Below, in pieces: positions 39,176 to 44,109 of a stretch of 44,109 bases of DNA; position 1 is the stretch's first letter; each line of letters begins with the position of its first letter. A program made the translations under genes and the position numbers. The notes beneath the pieces are model-generated. The model was not told the origin of the DNA. It saw only the letters and a program-made list of their open reading frames with translations, and searched no databases. This stretch comes from a virus: positions 1 through 44,109 of the IMG/VR virus record IMGVR_UViG_3300047560_001489; one strand, 5' to 3'.

Positions 39176-41267
39176 TACAAATACCATTTACGCATACAGC
39201 ACCGAAACCTATCAGAAATATAGAGGTTGGATTAAATGCGGACAAACCCAACAACTTGCTGCCGATCGAGTTGCTCAACAAGATAGCACCAGCAACCCAG
39301 AGCCACTAGTTATTCTAAAAACCTGGGAGGTCCCTGACTGGATCAGCGACCACACTATTCATGCTGAATTAGAAAAAATGGGTATTCTCCGGGTCAGAGA
39401 AGACAAAGTTCGAGAATGGTTTCAGTGTACTGTAGATCAAATATCATCTGCAATTAATAATATTATTCATGGAGTTAGTCGTCCTAATTCATTCCTAATG
39501 CGTGACGAACAGAAAGAATGTCACGACAAGGTAGTTGCACACTTTAGCAACGGCGGCGAGAAGTTCTTAATTAATGCTAAAATGAGATTTGGTAAGACCT
39601 TTGTTTCTTACCAAATTATGAAATCGCTGAAACTGAAACGAGTTCTAGTTATTACATATAAACCAGCAGTTGATGCAAGTTGGCGAGAGGATATGGAAAC
39701 CCACGTCGACTTTGAAAATTGGAAATATGTAAATGCAAAAGAATTTAACGCATCTAATCCAATTAAATTAGAGGGCAATACTGTAGAAGTGCTGTTCACT
39801 TCTTTCCAAGATTTTAACGAATTCAATAAGCCCAAGTGGCAAATTGCTAAAAACTATCATTATGACCTAGTAGTCATTGATGAGAGTCATTATGGTTCTA
39901 AAACTGAAAGAGCACAAGAAAGCCTTTCTCAATTAACCTATGACAGAATTTTATCTGTAAGTGGCACACCTCTGAAAGCTCTCATGAGTGGAGAATTTCT
40001 TGAAGAAGAAATTTATACTTGGGGTTATGCCGATGAGCAGGCTAAACGTAAGCTAGAGCAAACTGCTAATTGGCAGACTGAGGTTTATCGTTGGTTGCCA
40101 GTTATGAAGTTTCATACCTTTGAAGTTAGCGAAGAGGCAAAGAAATTAACTTCGTGTTATAGTGACGAAGAAGGTTTCACTATGACTAAGATGTTCGGTA
40201 GTAAGAATGGCGAAACATTTAACGATGAGAGTGCTGTAAAGTTATTTTTAGATCAAGTGTTTGGCATTGGTGTGAAAAAAGACCACAGTCCCGTTCGTGT
40301 TCATGCAGTAGATCATATGCTGTTTGTTATGCCTCCTAATGTTAAATCAGCAACGGCAATGAGTGCATTGCTAGAGAAACGTGTTGGGGAAGATTATAAG
40401 ATTATCAATGTTGCAGGAGATAATGTAACCAAACTTGAAGAAGTTAAAAATAGTATCCGTCGAAACCAGAAAAGTATTACAGTCACCTGCGGTCGTTTCA
40501 ATACTGGTGTTACTGTTCCTGAATGGGATATGGTTATGATGCTAGACGACACTCGTGCTCCGGAAACATATTTCCAAACAATTTTCCGATGCCAAAGCCC
40601 AGACAAGAAGCGGGCCAAGGAACTGTGTAGCGTTATTGATTTTAATCCTCAACGTTGTCTGGAGATGATTTATGAATTTGCAGACATTACTGCTAAGAAG
40701 AGCCAAAGCACACAAGAGGCCATTAGAGACTTTTTAGAATTTGCTCCTGTCTTAGATCACAGCGGTAATAAACCTAAAGAAGTTGATGTAAATCTTGTGT
40801 TAAACATGATGGCAGAAACTGGCGGCTATGCAGAGCGTTTCGGGTCTAGCTTTATGCTGAACTGGTCTAAGCTAGATGATGTTGCTAATAAATTCTTTGG
40901 AATTGATTCGGAATCTTCTACAGGCATTAATTCTAATGTTGCAGATAACGGACTCAACAAAGGCAAGAACTATGCACCCAGCGAGAAGAACAAACAAAAG
41001 TCTGAAAAAGATGTAGATCTGCAGGCTTTTAAGGAGCTCAGAGAGCGTGTTATTACTATGATGCGGCGGCTTCCGACTTATCTATTTCTTGAGTCATCAA
41101 AGATAGATAACGTTGAAGATATTATTACAGCAAACAATGACGATCTTTTTAAGGAAACTGTAGGAATTTCAATAAATGATTTTAACGATCTGTGTTCTGG
41201 GTTTATTAAAACAGAAAGACTAGACCGTGCGATCATGGCCTATAATCAAATTGATTCAATTGCATGA
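39165..41267 (+). CDS. GIY-YIG/T5orf172 - SF2 helicase fusion (restriction-enzyme-like)
   Basis: A 700-aa protein from ATG 39165 (an in-frame ATG at 39087 would run through the upstream gene). Residues 8-97 form a T5orf172/GIY-YIG-type nuclease domain (IYAYS...YRGWIKCGQT...DRV..H..L...REWF). Residues 112-600 form an SF2/type III restriction-type helicase: phosphate-binding AKMRFGKT (138-145), DESH (239-242), SGTP (266-269), and a helicase C region with FNTGVTVPEWD and an arginine finger-like FRCQS. It shares ATGA with the following N6-adenine methyltransferase. The combination looks like a nuclease-translocase plus methylase, as in restriction-modification or DNA-modification systems. Confidence 0.8.
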   Translation: MKNNTNTIYAYSTETYQKYRGWIKCGQTQQLAADRVAQQDSTSNPEPLVILKTWEVPDWISDHTIHAELEKMGILRVREDKVREWFQCTVDQISSAINNIIHGVSRPNSFLMRDEQKECHDKVVAHFSNGGEKFLINAKMRFGKTFVSYQIMKSLKLKRVLVITYKPAVDASWREDMETHVDFENWKYVNAKEFNASNPIKLEGNTVEVLFTSFQDFNEFNKPKWQIAKNYHYDLVVIDESHYGSKTERAQESLSQLTYDRILSVSGTPLKALMSGEFLEEEIYTWGYADEQAKRKLEQTANWQTEVYRWLPVMKFHTFEVSEEAKKLTSCYSDEEGFTMTKMFGSKNGETFNDESAVKLFLDQVFGIGVKKDHSPVRVHAVDHMLFVMPPNVKSATAMSALLEKRVGEDYKIINVAGDNVTKLEEVKNSIRRNQKSITVTCGRFNTGVTVPEWDMVMMLDDTRAPETYFQTIFRCQSPDKKRAKELCSVIDFNPQRCLEMIYEFADITAKKSQSTQEAIRDFLEFAPVLDHSGNKPKEVDVNLVLNMMAETGGYAERFGSSFMLNWSKLDDVANKFFGIDSESSTGINSNVADNGLNKGKNYAPSEKNKQKSEKDVDLQAFKELRERVITMMRRLPTYLFLESSKIDNVEDIITANNDDLFKETVGISINDFNDLCSGFIKTERLDRAIMAYNQIDSIA

Positions 41268-42430
41268 ACATTTATAAAATTATAAAAAAGATTAGTCTGT
41301 TGCACAGTTCTAATACTGAAACGCCAACTGATTTCGAGTTAACTAAATTAATAATAGATCAACTCGACGTAGACTGGTCAAACCCAAAGCTGACTATATT
41401 AGACCCCTGCTGTGGCCGAGGCACCTTCCTGTTAGCCGTCGCCGATAAATTAGAAAAGGCAGGACACAAGCGCAAACACATTGTTGAAAAAATGTTGTTT
41501 GGTGTTGATAAGAGTCGTGTTCAGTCTCTAATTGCCGCCAAAGCATTGTCAATGTATTATCCCGGGAAATTAAATATAGAAACAGCAGATGCACTTACAA
41601 AGGAATGGAAAATGAAATTTGATGTAGTAGTAGGGAACCCTCCCTTCCAGAGCACAGAGGACGGAAGTAAAAGAAAAAAAATGTGGGTGCAGTTTGCCGA
41701 GAAAGCGATTGACATGGGCGACTACACTGCTCTAGTAACCCCTACAGCGTGGCAGAAAGATAATGCCAAATACTTTAAGGATATTTCTAAAAAGATTAAA
41801 AGCCATCTGGTAGCCTACGGTGACGCTAACAGTCATTTTACTGTAGGCGAAGATATTGGCTACTGGGTTGTAGATAAATCCACAACAAGTCCTGTTACAG
41901 TTATTGATAATAACCCGTGTTCCCCTATCTACAACAAGATGTTAAGAAAGGGCGATCGCTGGCATTATAGAGATTTCCAACAGCCACATTCGGATATTGA
42001 TAAAATTGTATTTCCTTCTAGTCCCACAGATGACTTTGTTGTTCCTATTTTCTGGACAGCTAAACAGGTTCGATACTGCCGATCAATAGATGTAAAATAT
42101 TCTGGTTGGAAAGTGATTGTTAATAATTCCGGGCATTTTTATAGTGCCGATGATCCGGACAAATATTCTCGAATCGATAATTCTATGACTGTAGGATTAG
42201 GAGCGTGGGGCATTAAAGTTAAATCTGAAAAAGAGGGTAAAAATGTTCTTAGTTGGGTCCGTAGTAAATTATACAGAGTAGTAGTTGAACAGATGAAAAC
42301 TGGAGGGTTTAATAATCCATTTATTGAACTAGAGAGTTTAGGTGCAGGTAAGCTATGGACAGATGGTGACATCTACAAGCATTTTAAATTAACCGACGAC
42401 GAAATCAAATACATAGAATCAAATGCTTGA
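41264..42430 (+). CDS. N6-adenine DNA methyltransferase
   Basis: A 388-aa class I MTase. Motif I DPCCGRGTF (47-55), catalytic motif IV NPPF (125-128), and Eco57I-like continuation (MWVQFAEKAIDMGDYTALVTPTAW). A C-terminal half (about 200-388) likely recognises DNA. ATGA-coupled to the helicase gene; its 3' end overlaps the next gene by 8 bases. It probably protects phage DNA from, or works with, the helicase/nuclease. Confidence 0.88.
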   Translation: MNIYKIIKKISLLHSSNTETPTDFELTKLIIDQLDVDWSNPKLTILDPCCGRGTFLLAVADKLEKAGHKRKHIVEKMLFGVDKSRVQSLIAAKALSMYYPGKLNIETADALTKEWKMKFDVVVGNPPFQSTEDGSKRKKMWVQFAEKAIDMGDYTALVTPTAWQKDNAKYFKDISKKIKSHLVAYGDANSHFTVGEDIGYWVVDKSTTSPVTVIDNNPCSPIYNKMLRKGDRWHYRDFQQPHSDIDKIVFPSSPTDDFVVPIFWTAKQVRYCRSIDVKYSGWKVIVNNSGHFYSADDPDKYSRIDNSMTVGLGAWGIKVKSEKEGKNVLSWVRSKLYRVVVEQMKTGGFNNPFIELESLGAGKLWTDGDIYKHFKLTDDEIKYIESNA

Positions 42431-42956
42431 TAAAGTAATCGATCATATTCGAAACCGCAGTTATATGAGTGGTGTAGAACGAGATAAGTTAAGAGTAAAA
42501 GCCACTGGTGAGGTTTTTACTCCGACACCTCTTGTCCAAGAAGTATTAGATCAATTGCCCCAAGAGTTATTTCAAGATCCTTCCAAGACATTTATAGACA
42601 ATGCGTGTGGTGATGGTCAATTTTTAGGTGAAGTATTAATTCGAAAACTCGAAAATGGGATAGGCTTTGAAACAGCTTTGTCAACAATTTATGGCACAGA
42701 TATAATGATAGATAACGTAGACCTCTGCAGAGAAAGATTACTGTGTGGACGAGATGACTTGCGACACATTGTTGAAAAAAATATACAATGTAGAGATGGA
42801 CTAAAATTTGGTTGTAATTTTGAGGCGCTCGGGCCTGCCCGTAAAAAAACAGAAGAATCTCTTAGGAAAAAAGCCAAGAAACTTGCCGATCAAACTGCTA
42901 AAAAACGGGCTAAAGAACAACAGCAGAAAAAACTTTTTGGAGAAATTATTAGTTGA
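42423..42956 (+). CDS. Short adenine-methyltransferase-like protein lacking NPPY
   Basis: A 177-aa protein. It begins with a helical region, then GEVFTPTPLVQEVLDQLP (30-46) and motif I DNACGDGQF (59-67), as in Type I/IIG N6-adenine MTases. Where the catalytic (N/D)PP(Y/F) should follow, the sequence goes to a Lys/Glu/Gln-rich coiled tail (about 145-172) and stops. It therefore seems to bind SAM but not catalyse methyl transfer. It may be a decoy, a regulatory partner of the preceding methylase, or a degenerate enzyme. Confidence 0.75.
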   Translation: MLDKVIDHIRNRSYMSGVERDKLRVKATGEVFTPTPLVQEVLDQLPQELFQDPSKTFIDNACGDGQFLGEVLIRKLENGIGFETALSTIYGTDIMIDNVDLCRERLLCGRDDLRHIVEKNIQCRDGLKFGCNFEALGPARKKTEESLRKKAKKLADQTAKKRAKEQQQKKLFGEIIS

Positions 42957-42981
42957 CTTTCTGGTAAAACCTTGCTATAAT
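42953..42981 (+). promoter_or_regulatory. Strong sigma70 promoter upstream of rIIA
   Basis: TTGACT (42953-42958), 17-base spacer, TATAAT (42976-42981); the -35 overlaps the stop of the MTase-like gene. AAAGG ribosome binding site at about 43011-43015. Confidence 0.87.
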
Positions 42982-43020
42982 TAATACATACAGACAACAC
43001 ACTACCTAGAAAGGTTCCAA

Positions 43021-44109
43021 ATGATTCTTAACAACGCTCCCGCTAACGAAGCGATTGTTTCCAATGTTGGCGAAATTGGCGAATTCCGTATTCGTAACTC
43101 AGCCAAAGCATTTAACATCCTGTCCAGCGGCCTTTACGCTAACAAGATCCGCGCCATTGTGCGTGAACTTAGTTGTAACGCTGTGGACTCGCATACTGCC
43201 GCAGGTCGTCAAACTACACCATTTGATGTTCATTTGCCTAACAGCCTTGAACCTTATTTTAGTATCCGCGACTACGGTACTGGATTGAGCCATGAACAAG
43301 TTACCAACATTTATACTACATATTTTGAGTCTACTAAGACTGATAGCAATGCCTTCATCGGCGCTTTGGGTCTCGGCTCTAAGTCTCCTTTTAGCTATAC
43401 TGATAACTTCACCGTAACTGCTATCAAAGATGGCAAGCGGGGTGTCTACACTGCTTTTATTAACGAAGCCGGTGTGCCTTCTATTGCCAAGATGATGGAA
43501 GAAGACACTACTGACCCTGCTGGTGTTGAAGTTAAATTTGCCGTCAATGACCGATATGACTTCGACAAGTTCCGTCAAGAAGCTCGTAATGTCTACAAGT
43601 ACTTTGCTCTGCGTCCTGTTATCTCTGGTAACGGTGACTTTGGCTTTGACAATCCTGACTACGAAACTAAGGACATCATTCCTGGTGTTCACAGTTACAA
43701 GAATGCCGGCTATCACAGCATTGCCATCATGGGTAATATTGCTTACCCTATCGAAATACCCAAGTCTGACAACAGCCTGGGCGATTTGAAGAACCTGCTG
43801 ACTTGTGGTTTAGAACTGCACTTTGGCATTGGCGAGTTAGATTTCCAAGCCAGCCGTGAAGGTCTCAGCTACATCCCGCAGACCGTCGATGCTATCAAGC
43901 GCAAGTTGGCCGCGCTGAACACCGCATTGGCAGATGTATTGGCTACAGAAGCCAATGCTATCCCTAACCTGTGGGATCGTGCTGTGTTCATTAGCAAGAA
44001 GAAAGATGTGCGCCTGTGGGCCTCGGCTGTCAGCGAATACTTGACCAAGCACCCACTGCCCACTTACGATACTACCAACAAGTATGGCGCCCGTGCTATG
44101 ACCTTCCAA
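43021..44109 (+). CDS. rIIA: rIIA-like GHKL ATPase (3'-truncated by window edge)
   Basis: The frame is open from ATG 43021 to the end of the window (363 codons). The GHKL/Bergerat ATP fold is clear: N-box RELSCNAVDS (about 49-58), G1 DYGTGLS (about 83-89), G2 GALGLGSKSPF (about 112-122). This combination in a T4-like phage identifies the rIIA family, the membrane-associated protein that in T4 is needed for growth on lambda lysogens and affects rapid lysis. Codons are markedly more GC-rich at third positions than in the left half of the window. Transcribed from a strong early promoter. Confidence 0.92.
   Translation, partial: MILNNAPANEAIVSNVGEIGEFRIRNSAKAFNILSSGLYANKIRAIVRELSCNAVDSHTAAGRQTTPFDVHLPNSLEPYFSIRDYGTGLSHEQVTNIYTTYFESTKTDSNAFIGALGLGSKSPFSYTDNFTVTAIKDGKRGVYTAFINEAGVPSIAKMMEEDTTDPAGVEVKFAVNDRYDFDKFRQEARNVYKYFALRPVISGNGDFGFDNPDYETKDIIPGVHSYKNAGYHSIAIMGNIAYPIEIPKSDNSLGDLKNLLTCGLELHFGIGELDFQASREGLSYIPQTVDAIKRKLAALNTALADVLATEANAIPNLWDRAVFISKKKDVRLWASAVSEYLTKHPLPTYDTTNKYGARAMTFQ

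Noticed and set aside
43099-43716. 205-codon reverse-strand open frame opposite rIIA
   Set aside because: The forward strand carries the clear GHKL ATPase motifs; the reverse frame is a codon-bias shadow.
1-44109. Insertion sequences, transposases, integrase or attachment sites
   Set aside because: None seen; no transposase motifs or flanking direct repeats were found by reading, so the content fits a lytic phage genome rather than a prophage or mobile island.

Overview
This window is a contiguous piece of a large, T4-superfamily (tailed, myovirus-like) bacteriophage genome. The evidence is an rIIA-type GHKL ATPase at the right end, class Ia ribonucleotide reductase (nrdA/nrdB) with glutaredoxin, a DexA-like exonuclease, giant tail/virion proteins, a run of small proteins of the kind found in T4-like cyanophages and pelagiphages, and T4-type late promoter motifs ((N)TAAATA) at many gene junctions. 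Several host-derived genes (IscU/IscA/ErpA, isocitrate lyase, a small secreted Ala/Lys/Pro-rich protein) look betaproteobacterial, and the tmRNA is of the circularly permuted two-piece type known from some betaproteobacteria, alphaproteobacteria and cyanobacteria. My best guess is a freshwater phage of a betaproteobacterium. The host is an inference, not something read directly.

Layout. 1-2.7 kb: accessory metabolism (truncated PP-loop ATPase, GNAT-like acyltransferase, reverse-strand 2OG-Fe(II) oxygenase, fatty-acid desaturase with a structured leader). 2.7-14.7 kb: virion adhesion and structural genes (collagen-like fibre, three proteins of about 970-1120 aa, a zinc metallopeptidase). 14.7-15.8 kb: a reverse-strand cluster of five small genes, three of them shorter than 60 codons. 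15.9-23.3 kb: small late genes, an abundant-looking virion protein, a holin-like protein, a 469-aa DxDGDG-rich protein, a RecB-like nuclease and a beta-helix tailspike. 23.4-30.3 kb: nucleotide metabolism (nrdA, isocitrate lyase, a tiny zinc-ribbon protein, nrdB, glutaredoxin), small conserved proteins and a CHAP-type peptidoglycan hydrolase. 30.3-33.2 kb: cold-shock protein, an iscU-iscA-erpA iron-sulfur operon, a methyltransferase and an alpha/beta hydrolase. 33.2-38.1 kb: permuted tmRNA, secreted small protein, conserved phage proteins, ClpX and ribosomal protein bS21. 38.1-44.1 kb: early-type genes behind strong sigma70 promoters (exonuclease, GIY-YIG/helicase fusion, two adenine-methyltransferase-like proteins, rIIA).

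The most unusual content is a set of translation and protein quality-control genes within 5 kb: a phage-borne permuted ssrA encoding the tag ANDDLFAMAA, a phage ClpX that keeps its zinc domain, pore loops and a ClpP-docking VGF loop, and a phage bS21. A CspA-like protein lies 3 kb upstream. With the Fe-S assembly triplet and isocitrate lyase, this phage appears equipped to redirect host ribosomes, ribosome rescue, targeted proteolysis, cofactor supply and carbon flow. No SmpB or ClpP gene is visible here, so the rescue and proteolysis branch would have to use host partners.
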